This document shows positions 1 to 6,714 of a stretch of 11,142 nucleotides of DNA, in pieces. Origin of the DNA: DASZZV01 sp035544835 (GTDB lineage: Bacteria > Acidobacteriota > Thermoanaerobaculia > Gp7-AA8); contig DASZZV010000225.1 in NCBI GenBank assembly GCA_035544835.1, positions 1-11,142 of the forward strand, written 5' to 3'. Within the stretch, counting starts at the first letter, position 1; every line of letters starts with the position of its first letter. The notes under the pieces were generated by a model, which did no database searches, was not told the DNA's origin, and saw nothing but the letters and a program-made list of their open reading frames with translations. The translations under genes and the position numbers were made by a program.

Positions 1-2440
1 GAATCCACGATCGTTGTCGCGCCATCAACGCAAAAGGGACCGCCAGCAACCAGTTGGCTGGATTCAGATTTACCGCTGCGATGAGAAAGAGACCGACGCA
101 ATTGGACATCCCCTGCTCGGGACCGGCCGATCGCTTCGAGACCATCGTGAGCATGATCCATGCGGCGAGAAGCATGACGATGATGGCCATCGATCTCGGG
201 CTGATTCGATCGCGCCACCTGACAATGGTGCTCTTTTCCAGTCCGGCGCGATTCATGGCGCTTTCGGCGACGTGTCTTGTTGAAGGCACGACGCCCGTCG
301 AATCGATCGCTCCCGCAAGTGCCTGACCCGCCGCGCTGAGAGTGACCGACGAACGTGCCACGGAACTGAGTGGCGTGATGACCGCCGAGCGCCCTCCCAG
401 CAGGTATACGAGAGAGAGAAGGACCACGATCGCGACAAAGAGGCGCTCGATACGAACGGCAACGTCACCGACGGTCGGTAAGGTCGTAAACGCGAACGGC
501 GTAAATCCAGCGGCAACTCCGAAGGCCAGACCTCCCGTCGCCTCGTGATCCTGTCGGGCCCAGAGAAAGGCGGCCATGAGTACCGCGGCGGCGAGCAACT
601 CCACGTGTCCCCGCCAGAATCCGGCGAGAACAATGAAAGGAAAGGTCGCCCAGGACAAAGCCAGTCGCGGCCGCTGAGGATCCCAGAGAAACCACACCAT
701 GGTGAGGTCTGCCGCCATCAGTACCAGGCGCCAGAGAATGACGCCCCCGAAGCTGGAGGCCACTACCGCGAGAACGTAGGCGAGCGGTGCCACCGGCTCC
801 TCAGTCTCGCCCACGCCGACCGCTGATACTGCAGGCTCACCGGTCAGCTTCGGAATACCCGACCGCTCCAGGCTGGGTGTAGTCGTGAGGGTCATGACTC
901 GCAGCAGCACGGCGAGCACAAGAACACTCCTCAACCGCAGCCCATCGACGCGTTTCAGAAACCGAAACCACAGAATGGTGGCGACCGCATATCCGGCGAG
1001 ATAGCCAACTGGCCCCGCCAACCGGCTTAAAAGAGGTGCCGCCGCGATCGCGATGCCCAGCGGCAGGAGCTCACCAGTCAGTCGCGCGGCACCCATTTTC
1101 TGCAGCGTGGTGGCCTCAACGACAGGCGATTCGCCGGGTCGCTGTCGCAGTTTCTCGGCGAACCGCGTCAAGATCGTTCCGCTGGCCTCAGTCGGCAGCG
1201 GCTGCGGACGGGGTACGGCAACCGTTGGATCGGGAGTCGGTTCTTTCCGCAGCGGCCTGGGCACCGCCTTCGTTGGATCGGGAGTCGATACCGGCTCCGG
1301 GGCTGGCGCGGACTTCTTCGAGGCGACCGCCGGAAGTGTGTGGCGCAATAAGTCAAACGCCTGGGTGGGGAGCTTCTCGTCGGGGCTCGCCGCAGGCGCC
1401 GGAATCGGTGCCGGTATTTGAACGGACTTCGAAGTCTGCGCGAAATGAAACCCGTCGAAAATCTTGGGTTTCATACCATCGGAAATGAAAGTCTGATCTT
1501 CCACCACCTCGGCCGCCTCGGGGGCGGAGTAGGGATGATCCCCCGAGGAATGAGTCATCAATCCCTGAGCGGGTGAAGCACCCTGGACTTCCTGCGTAGC
1601 GAAGGCTGCGAACTCCGGTGAGAGCCGGAAACGATCCAGCTCCCTGGCGAAATCTGCCGCGGATGGATAACGGTCTTTGGGATCGCGCTTCAAAGCGCGG
1701 GCAAAGATAGGGTCGAGCTGGGATGGCAGCACTGCGACGCGAGAGGGAGGCACCGGAAACTTATCGGAGAGGATCTTCGACACGATCTCGCCGTACGTCT
1801 TTCCCGGAAAGGCGTTGGTGTAGGTAAGAAATTCATAGGCCACGATCGTCATCGCGAAGACATCGTCTGAAGGACCGTCGGCGCCGCGCATCCGCTCCGG
1901 TGACATGTAGGCGACGGTACCGCTGGTGAAACCACTTCGCGTCAGGCGTGTCTCGTCGAAACGGGCCAGGCCGAAGTCCAGCAACTTCGGCACCTCCTTG
2001 GACGTGAGGCAGATGTTGGCGGGTTTGATGTCGCGGTGCGTAACGCCCACTTCGTGTGCATACGTCAGGGCGTTGCACAATTGAATGATCATTTCGAGGC
2101 GTTTGGAGAGTTGCACCGGCAGGCGCTTGCCGATCACGCTGGCGAGGTTCTTACCTTCCACGTACTCCATCACCAGGTAGGTCAAGTCGCCGTCGCTTCC
2201 AAAATCGAAGATGGTTACGATGTTCGGATGGTGAAGGCGCCCCGCCGACTTAGCCTCCATAGTCAGCCTGGCGACCAGATCCTTGGAGCTTTCGTCAGAG
2301 TCGAAATGAATGGTTTTGATCGCCACAATGCGATCCAGAAAGGGATCCCGGGCCTTGTAAACGACTCCCATTCCCCCCTGACCGAGGATGGAAAGGATCT
2401 CGTACTTTCCGATACGTGCTGGCAGATCCGGCTCGGACAC
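1..2440 (-). CDS. Ser/Thr protein kinase fused to GT-C-like polytopic membrane domain (C-terminus outside window)
   Basis: The reading frame stays open from a GTG at 2440 to the window edge (813 codons, no stop). An in-frame TAG just upstream and a GGGAGG Shine-Dalgarno leave this GTG as the only sensible start. Residues 10-275 form a PknB-type kinase: glycine loop GQGGMG (20-25), VAIK lysine K42, alphaC Glu E62, HRD Asp D137, DFG Asp D155 and SPE at 180-182, so it should be catalytically active. A Pro/Ala-rich linker follows (about 335-440). From about residue 455 there are roughly nine or ten hydrophobic segments. The stretch from 'PLAYVL' through 'LWRLVLMAADL' to 'GHVELLAAAVLMAAFLW' (H612, E614) and 'NLNPANWLLAVPFALMAR' reads like the core of GT-C/GT87 polyprenol-sugar-dependent glycosyltransferases. 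A typical early catalytic Asp loop is not obvious, so this domain may be inactive or a sensor. The gene is divergent from the GAF-GGDEF gene. The kinase call is certain; the GT-C call is by pattern only. Confidence 0.9.
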   Translation of the reverse strand, partial: MSEPDLPARIGKYEILSILGQGGMGVVYKARDPFLDRIVAIKTIHFDSDESSKDLVARLTMEAKSAGRLHHPNIVTIFDFGSDGDLTYLVMEYVEGKNLASVIGKRLPVQLSKRLEMIIQLCNALTYAHEVGVTHRDIKPANICLTSKEVPKLLDFGLARFDETRLTRSGFTSGTVAYMSPERMRGADGPSDDVFAMTIVAYEFLTYTNAFPGKTYGEIVSKILSDKFPVPPSRVAVLPSQLDPIFARALKRDPKDRYPSAADFARELDRFRLSPEFAAFATQEVQGASPAQGLMTHSSGDHPYSAPEAAEVVEDQTFISDGMKPKIFDGFHFAQTSKSVQIPAPIPAPAASPDEKLPTQAFDLLRHTLPAVASKKSAPAPEPVSTPDPTKAVPRPLRKEPTPDPTVAVPRPQPLPTEASGTILTRFAEKLRQRPGESPVVEATTLQKMGAARLTGELLPLGIAIAAAPLLSRLAGPVGYLAGYAVATILWFRFLKRVDGLRLRSVLVLAVLLRVMTLTTTPSLERSGIPKLTGEPAVSAVGVGETEEPVAPLAYVLAVVASSFGGVILWRLVLMAADLTMVWFLWDPQRPRLALSWATFPFIVLAGFWRGHVELLAAAVLMAAFLWARQDHEATGGLAFGVAAGFTPFAFTTLPTVGDVAVRIERLFVAIVVLLSLVYLLGGRSAVITPLSSVARSSVTLSAAGQALAGAIDSTGVVPSTRHVAESAMNRAGLEKSTIVRWRDRISPRSMAIIVMLLAAWIMLTMVSKRSAGPEQGMSNCVGLFLIAAVNLNPANWLLAVPFALMARQRSWI
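1223..1287. repeat. Two copies of a 17-bp direct repeat in the kinase linker
   Basis: CGTTGGATCGGGAGTCG occurs at 1223-1239 and again exactly at 1271-1287, offset 48 bases (16 codons). In the minus-strand gene it encodes a repeated TPDPT, and the flanking residues are also alike (TPDPTKAVPRP and TPDPTVAVPRP). The third-position differences outside the 17 bases suggest a fairly old duplication of a Pro-rich linker unit. It lies between the kinase and membrane domains. Confidence 0.75.
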
Positions 2441-2443
2441 AAA

Positions 2444-2450
2444 CCCTCCC
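2444..2450 (-). promoter_or_regulatory. Ribosome binding site that fixes the kinase GTG start
   Basis: Read on the minus strand, GGGAGGG lies three bases before the GTG at 2440. An in-frame TAG sits immediately upstream of this motif, so no longer N-terminus is possible. The next in-frame ATG (Met24) would remove part of the glycine loop. Confidence 0.65.
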
Positions 2451-2468
2451 TAAATCGCGAATTTTCGA

Positions 2469-2474
2469 ATTGTA
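2469..2474 (-). promoter_or_regulatory. Candidate -10 box for the kinase gene
   Basis: The minus strand reads TACAAT, a 5/6 match to TATAAT, about 29 bases upstream of the GTG. That would give a short leader containing the ribosome binding site. I see no convincing -35 box at the expected distance (GCGAAA), so the promoter may need an activator. It lies close to the -35 of the divergent promoter, so the two promoters could interfere with each other. Confidence 0.35.
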
Positions 2475-2486
2475 CTCGCCAGCGTG

Positions 2487-2515
2487 CTGACTTTCGCGCC
2501 GCATCATCGGATAAT
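2487..2515 (+). promoter_or_regulatory. Sigma70-like promoter of the GAF-GGDEF gene
   Basis: CTGACT (2487-2492, 4/6 to TTGACA) and GATAAT (2510-2515, 5/6 to TATAAT) are separated by exactly 17 bases. Transcription would start near 2522, leaving a leader of about 28 bases that holds the weak AAGGAT ribosome binding site before the ATG at 2550. It also argues for that ATG over an upstream in-frame ATG at 2484, which would overlap the -35 box. Confidence 0.55.
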
Positions 2516-2549
2516 CGGAGTTCCCAAAAAGCGAAATCAAAAGGATCCT

Positions 2550-3569
2550 ATGCAATCGCCGGCTTTGCCTCTCGACGAAGACAAGCGTCTGGAGCTGCTG
2601 TACTCACTGCATCTGCTGGACACACCCGCTGAAGAGCGGTTTGATCGAATCACGCGCATCGCGCGGCGACTCTTCGACGTCGGTTCGTCGACGATCAGTC
2701 TGATCGATTCGACCCGCGAATGGTTCAAATCCATCAGCGGGTTCGACTTTCCTCCGCAGCTGGCCCGGACCATATCGCTGTCCGCGCACGCAATCGCTGA
2801 TGGAGCGCCACTTGTAATCGAGGACGCCTCACTCGACTCCCGCTTTCGAGATAACCCGCTGGTCCTGGGAAGCGCTGGTCTTCGCTTTTTCGCGGCACTG
2901 CCAGTCGGTATCGATGAGGGCTCGGCGCTCACAGTGCTCGCAGTGTGGGACAAACGTCCCCGCACCTGTGACCGTGAAGATATGCGGGCGCTCGTCGACC
3001 TGGCCGGGATCCTGGCTCGGGAGCTCAGCGTCTCGGACCGGAGCCAGGCTCAAATCGAGTCGCAGAAGAACTTCACCGAGGAGTCGAGGATCGACGAGCT
3101 CACCCGCCTCTGGAGCCGTTCGGCCGTCGTCGAGATTCTCGAGCGGGAGCTCCAATACGCACGACGTCACGAGAATGCCATCGGTGTACTGGTCCTCGAT
3201 ATCGACGGACTGAAACGGATCAATGACCAGCTTGGACACGAAGCCGGCGATGCTACGCTTTGTGAGGTTGCGCGAAGACTAAGGTCCACCGTGCGGCCTT
3301 ACGATTCGGTGGGGAGGTATGGCGGTGAAGAATTTCTGATTCTGCTGCCTGGGGCCGACAGGGAGAGCTCCTACGCCGCGGCCGAGCGGGTGAGGCTGTC
3401 GATGTTCGCCGAGGGCGCTGACAAATTCGCAACGCGAGTCACGATCAGCATCGGTGCGGCCTCTGTTCCGGGACGGACACAGTCCGACTCCTCCTCGCTG
3501 ATCCGAAGCGCCGAAACCGCGCTGCTCCAGGCGAAAAGCCGGGGGGGAAACCGTGTACAGCTGGCGTGA
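2550..3569 (+). CDS. Diguanylate cyclase, GAF-GGDEF
   Basis: This 339-residue protein should make cyclic di-GMP from two GTP in the cytoplasm; no membrane segment is seen. Residues about 8-165 match the N-terminal GAF type that starts 'LDEDKRLELLYSLHLLDTP' and carries 'SLIDSTREWFKS' and a 'DASLDSRFRDNPLV' motif, a likely small-ligand sensor. Residues about 178-339 form a GGDEF domain: 'DELTRLWSR', 'LDIDGLKRINDQLGH', the catalytic GGEEF at 258-262, and the usual ending 'AKSRGGNRVQL'. The product-inhibition I-site RxxD (RPYD, 249-252) stands five residues before GGEEF, so feedback by c-di-GMP is expected. The ATG at 2550 was chosen over 2484 because of the AAGGAT site, the promoter position, and because the GAF similarity starts just after it. 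No EAL, HD-GYP or PilZ domain is seen in the window, so the c-di-GMP receptor is unknown. It is separated from the next gene by 99 bases and may be transcribed with it. Confidence 0.93.
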   Translation: MQSPALPLDEDKRLELLYSLHLLDTPAEERFDRITRIARRLFDVGSSTISLIDSTREWFKSISGFDFPPQLARTISLSAHAIADGAPLVIEDASLDSRFRDNPLVLGSAGLRFFAALPVGIDEGSALTVLAVWDKRPRTCDREDMRALVDLAGILARELSVSDRSQAQIESQKNFTEESRIDELTRLWSRSAVVEILERELQYARRHENAIGVLVLDIDGLKRINDQLGHEAGDATLCEVARRLRSTVRPYDSVGRYGGEEFLILLPGADRESSYAAAERVRLSMFAEGADKFATRVTISIGAASVPGRTQSDSSSLIRSAETALLQAKSRGGNRVQLA

Positions 3570-3574
3570 ATAAC

Positions 3575-3609
3575 TGGTCGATCAAGCCGACCTGAGGCAT
3601 AATGATGCC
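3575..3609 (+). promoter_or_regulatory. Possible promoter and small palindromes before the glycan operon
   Basis: In the 99-base gap before the receiver gene, CATAAT (3598-3603, 5/6 to TATAAT) lies 17 bases after TGGTCG (3575-3580, only 3/6 to TTGACA). The -10 sits inside the inverted repeat GGCAT-aatg-ATGCC (3596-3609). A second short inverted repeat, GGTCG-atcaagc-CGACC (3576-3592), covers the -35 and spacer. The symmetry could be operator-like, or the hairpins could attenuate read-through from the GGDEF gene. No T-run follows, so this is not a classical terminator. Confidence 0.3.
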
Positions 3610-3668
3610 GGTCTAAATAAGAGTCACGCTTCACGAAGTGTCCTTTTCCGGAATTCGAGGCTCGCAAA

Positions 3669-4061
3669 ATGAAAATCCCGATCAAGCGTCAACAGCCCCC
3701 CATCGTCATCGCCGAAGACAATTTCGTGACAGCACGCCTCCTCGCCTCCTCGCTTCAGGCCGAGGGACGCAGCACGGTGATCGCCCGCGACGGCGATGAA
3801 GCCGTCGCGCTCATCAACAAGTTCAATCCTGATCTGCTCCTGCTCAATCTCAATCTCTCCAGGCCGAGTGGAGTGGAGCTGTTGCGTACTCTCCAGCTCC
3901 ACAGCTCGCGTCTGCGCGTCATCGCACTGACGACCCCCGGTCAGGCCGACATGAAATCGGTAGCAACGTCTTTGGGCGTCACTGGATTCTTCGAGGTTCC
4001 GTTCTATCCGGCCGAGCTCGGGAAGCAGGTCCGACTCGTTCTCGGCCCCCAAGATCGATGA
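3669..4061 (+). CDS. Stand-alone receiver domain lacking the phosphoacceptor Asp (pseudo-receiver)
   Basis: The 130-residue protein is a CheY-like fold with no output domain. The acidic pair survives as E16-D17 ('VIAEDNFVTARLL') and the switch Thr is present (T88 in 'VIALTTPG'). However, the phosphoacceptor position after 'PDLLLL' is N60, not Asp, and the conserved Lys before Pro-Phe is V110 ('EVPF' where 'KPF' is usual). Aspartyl phosphorylation is therefore unlikely, and the protein probably works as a phosphorylation-independent binding module. A ribosome binding site (CGAGG) precedes the ATG by eight bases. It is the first gene of the five-gene operon, and its stop overlaps the start of the HEAT gene (ATGA). 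The tight coupling suggests it works with the HEAT protein or the glycosyltransferase. The fold is clear; the role is inferred. Confidence 0.88.
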   Translation: MKIPIKRQQPPIVIAEDNFVTARLLASSLQAEGRSTVIARDGDEAVALINKFNPDLLLLNLNLSRPSGVELLRTLQLHSSRLRVIALTTPGQADMKSVATSLGVTGFFEVPFYPAELGKQVRLVLGPQDR

Positions 4062-5293
4062 GTTTTTCACTCGACCTGTTCGCGCCTTTCATGGGCTCGC
4101 GAGCTTTGGCAGTCATCGCCGTCGGCGTCATTGTGCTCACCTCGCTGGTACTGGTGCTGTCGGCGATCATGTTCACTCATCACATCCTGAGCGACCGGAA
4201 ACGGCGGCGAAACGGGCAACGATTTCAGGGAGCGGCGGTTTTTCTCGCACCTCACATCATCGCCAATGAAGCCGAGCTCCTCGACTACGCCCAGCAGGCG
4301 CGCCGACGCTACGGCGATCGGGCCGTGAGCCTGGTCCTGCAACGCTCCCGCTACGACCTGAAGGGCGAGACATCGCTGTCCGTTTCACACGTTCTGAACA
4401 AGATCGGAACGGTTGACCGTCTACTGCGCGAGGTGCGCTCTCGTCGCGAGTGGAAACGCGCGGCGGCAGTTCGAGGTCTGGCCGAATGCGGTGGTGACCG
4501 CGCCATTGCCGTTCTGCTGGACGCCGCCGATAAAGACGAGACCGGTGATGTCAGACGGTCCGCGAGAGAAGGTCTGCTCCTCGACTCGCGACCGGAGTCT
4601 GTCCAGGCCGCAATCGCCTCATTTCTCAAGGATCTCCCTCGCCGGGCAGGATGGCGGCGCTCCTTTTATGCAAGGCTGGCAAGCGCTTCCTCGAAAGAGC
4701 TCATGCAGTTGATCAACGAAAAGAAGCTTGCCGGCTCTGAGGAGAAACTGGCCCTCGAAGCTCTTGGTGATGCCGGGGCCAGTGAGGCAATCGAATTCGC
4801 GTTGTCGCGTTTGAGCTCCGAGGATGCCGAGCTCCGGGCGACAGCTGTCCGTCTTCTGGGCAAGCTGGGTACGCTCGATCACATCCCTCAGATGCTGGCA
4901 CGCCTCGAGGACAGTGAATGGTTCGTTCGCGCTGCGGCGGCGCGGGGACTCGAATGGATGGCTAGTCACACGCGCGATTCGATGACCCGCCACCACAAGG
5001 AGTGCTGCCGACTGCTCGGCGCCGGACTCAAGGACAAATCGTGGTGGGTGAGGGCCAACGCCGCCCGCGGCCTGGCGCACCAGGGCCAGCTCGGGATCGA
5101 TGTCCTCTTCCGGGCCGGGGAGGCAGACGACAACTACGCCCGCGATGCAGCGTTGGCAGCGCTGGCCCTGGCTCAGCTGTCAACCGAGCAACAAACTCGT
5201 CTGCGAATGATCCTTCGGCGATTAGAGGAGATCCCGGAGATCGACCCGGTGGAGCGAGTACCCTTCCTCGATCCACTCGGAGGTCTGGCCTGA
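4058..5293 (+). CDS. Membrane-anchored HEAT-repeat protein
   Basis: The 411-residue protein has one strong membrane segment at about 14-41, followed by a basic stretch ('SDRKRRRNGQRF', about 45-56) that predicts a cytoplasmic C-terminal part. From about residue 125 to 385 it is made of alpha-helical pairs typical of HEAT/PBS-lyase-like repeats. Several repeats share a W-x-R-x-A-x-RGL pattern: W132 'WKRAAAVRGLAE', W288 'WFVRAAAARGLE', W329 'WVRANAARGLAH'; others read 'LRATAVRLLGKLG'. HEAT solenoids generally bind proteins, so I infer a scaffold or adaptor that brings regulators to the membrane glycosyltransferase. Its ATG overlaps the receiver stop by four bases and its TGA overlaps the glycosyltransferase ATG by one base (TGATG), which points to translational coupling. 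No catalytic motif is seen. Confidence 0.88.
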   Translation: MSFSLDLFAPFMGSRALAVIAVGVIVLTSLVLVLSAIMFTHHILSDRKRRRNGQRFQGAAVFLAPHIIANEAELLDYAQQARRRYGDRAVSLVLQRSRYDLKGETSLSVSHVLNKIGTVDRLLREVRSRREWKRAAAVRGLAECGGDRAIAVLLDAADKDETGDVRRSAREGLLLDSRPESVQAAIASFLKDLPRRAGWRRSFYARLASASSKELMQLINEKKLAGSEEKLALEALGDAGASEAIEFALSRLSSEDAELRATAVRLLGKLGTLDHIPQMLARLEDSEWFVRAAAARGLEWMASHTRDSMTRHHKECCRLLGAGLKDKSWWVRANAARGLAHQGQLGIDVLFRAGEADDNYARDAALAALALAQLSTEQQTRLRMILRRLEEIPEIDPVERVPFLDPLGGLA

Positions 5294-6714
5294 TGAGCAC
5301 ACTCACTCACGTCTTCAACGTTCTGCAGATCGTCATCCTCTTCTACTTCGGGGCGATCAATACGATCTACCTGTCATTCACGGTGATTGCCTTCTTCGAT
5401 CTCCTCTCCTTCGATCGCCGTTCCAGGCGCCGCGGTGTGTCGGACCATCTCTCCGGCTCGACCTATCGACCGATCTCGATCCTCATTCCGGCTCACAACG
5501 AGGAATCGATGATTGTCTCGAGCATTCGCTCGATGCTGGAGCTCGGATATCCCGAGTTCGAAATCGTGGTCATCAACGATGGCTCGACTGACCGAACGCT
5601 TCCGATGCTGCAGGCGGCGTTTACTCTTTTCCCGGTCACCGATGCCAGCCGTCAGCAACTCCCGAGCAAGAAGGTCAAGAAAGTCTATCGATCCCTCGAT
5701 CATCCGAACCTGATCGTCCTGGACAAAGAGCATGGGGGAAAGAGCGATTCCCTCAACGCCGGGATCAATGTCTCGCACTTTCCGCTCTTCTGCTCGGTCG
5801 ATGCCGACTCCCTTCTGAACTCGGACGCCCTGCTCCGCATCGCCAGACCCTTCGTCGAAGACGAGCGAATCATCGCCGCAGGTGGGATCGTCCGCGTGCT
5901 CAATGGCTCCATTCTGGAGAACGATCGGGTCATCAAATCGCGGGCGCCGAACAAGGTACTGATCCTGTGTCAGGCCATCGAGTACGTGCGCGGTTTCCTG
6001 ACCGGACGAACCGCTCTGGCCCGACTGAACTCGCTGCTGATCATCTCCGGGGCATTCGGTCTCTTTCTCAAGCAGGCTGTCATCGAGGCCGGGGGCTACA
6101 GCACGACCACTGTCTGCGAAGACATGGAGCTGGTCGTCCGACTACAGAGACTGTCGCGCGAGAAGAAGAAACCGGCTCGGGCCATCTTCGTCCCCGACCC
6201 GGTCTGCTGGACTCAGGTTCCTTCAGACTGGAAATCGCTGCTGCGTCAGCGCGACCGTTGGCAGCGGGGCCTCATCGAAACGCTCTGGATGCACAAGGTG
6301 ATGTTTCTCAACCCGCGCTATGGGGCCGTCGGCCTCGTGGCCATGCCCTTCTATTTCTTCTTCGAGGCGCTCGGACCGGTGATCGAGCTGATGGGCTACA
6401 TCCTCATCCCGGTACTCTGGTATCTGGGCATTCTAGACAAGAACTTTGCCATCCTGTTTTTTGTGCTGGCCATTCTCTACAACATCATGCTCTCGCTGCT
6501 GGCGCTCATCATCGATGACCTGCTTTTCCAGCGCTATGACCGCGCACGTGATCTCGGAAAGATGATGTTGGGTGCCTTCATCGAGTTCATCGGATACCGC
6601 CAGATTCTCACCGTCCGACGAACTGCGGCCTTCTTCGGCGCCTTGTTCCGCCGTCGCCACTGGGGAAAAATTCATCGGACACCGATCCGAGCCGAAGCGA
6701 GGAGTACTGTATGA
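5293..6714 (+). CDS. Processive family 2 glycosyltransferase, membrane-bound (PgaC/BcsA/YaiP-like)
   Basis: The 473-residue enzyme should polymerise a sugar from a nucleotide-sugar donor at the inner membrane. Residues about 8-40 hold one long or two short membrane segments. The GT-A domain starts at 'ISILIPAHNEE' and shows NDGS (D96), DAD (170-172), the acceptor-side E276-D277, and the QRDRW motif (319-323) that marks processive GT2 enzymes such as cellulose, chitin, hyaluronan and poly-GlcNAc synthases. Two or three hydrophobic stretches follow (about 340-380, 385-412, and possibly near 425-450), then a basic tail. There is no PilZ domain, so direct c-di-GMP control as in BcsA is not expected. 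The start at 5293 was preferred to a longer in-frame start at 5002 because it gives a normal family N-terminus with a membrane segment and overlaps the upstream stop by one base. The next gene overlaps by four bases. Polymer identity cannot be told from sequence alone. Confidence 0.93.
   Translation: MSTLTHVFNVLQIVILFYFGAINTIYLSFTVIAFFDLLSFDRRSRRRGVSDHLSGSTYRPISILIPAHNEESMIVSSIRSMLELGYPEFEIVVINDGSTDRTLPMLQAAFTLFPVTDASRQQLPSKKVKKVYRSLDHPNLIVLDKEHGGKSDSLNAGINVSHFPLFCSVDADSLLNSDALLRIARPFVEDERIIAAGGIVRVLNGSILENDRVIKSRAPNKVLILCQAIEYVRGFLTGRTALARLNSLLIISGAFGLFLKQAVIEAGGYSTTTVCEDMELVVRLQRLSREKKKPARAIFVPDPVCWTQVPSDWKSLLRQRDRWQRGLIETLWMHKVMFLNPRYGAVGLVAMPFYFFFEALGPVIELMGYILIPVLWYLGILDKNFAILFFVLAILYNIMLSLLALIIDDLLFQRYDRARDLGKMMLGAFIEFIGYRQILTVRRTAAFFGALFRRRHWGKIHRTPIRAEARSTV

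Noticed and set aside
1036..1488. Plus-strand open frames of 150 and 122 codons opposite the kinase linker
   Set aside because: They are antisense to a continuous, well-recognised coding frame, have Arg/Ser-rich composition typical of high-GC shadow frames, and show no domain or ribosome binding site.
2484..2549. Longer N-terminus for the GAF-GGDEF protein from an ATG at 2484
   Set aside because: It would overlap the predicted -35 box, has no good ribosome binding site, and adds residues not expected before the GAF domain.
3541..3547. Run of seven G near the end of the GGDEF gene as a possible frameshift
   Set aside because: The frame through the run gives the usual GGDEF ending 'AKSRGGNRVQL', so the count appears correct.
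3576..3609. Rho-independent terminator after the GGDEF gene
   Set aside because: The two short inverted repeats have 5-bp stems and no T-run follows, so read-through into the operon remains possible.
5002..5292. Longer N-terminus for the GT2 enzyme
   Set aside because: The extra 97 residues overlap the HEAT gene, are Arg/Pro/Gly-rich, and precede a normal family start with its membrane segment at 5293.
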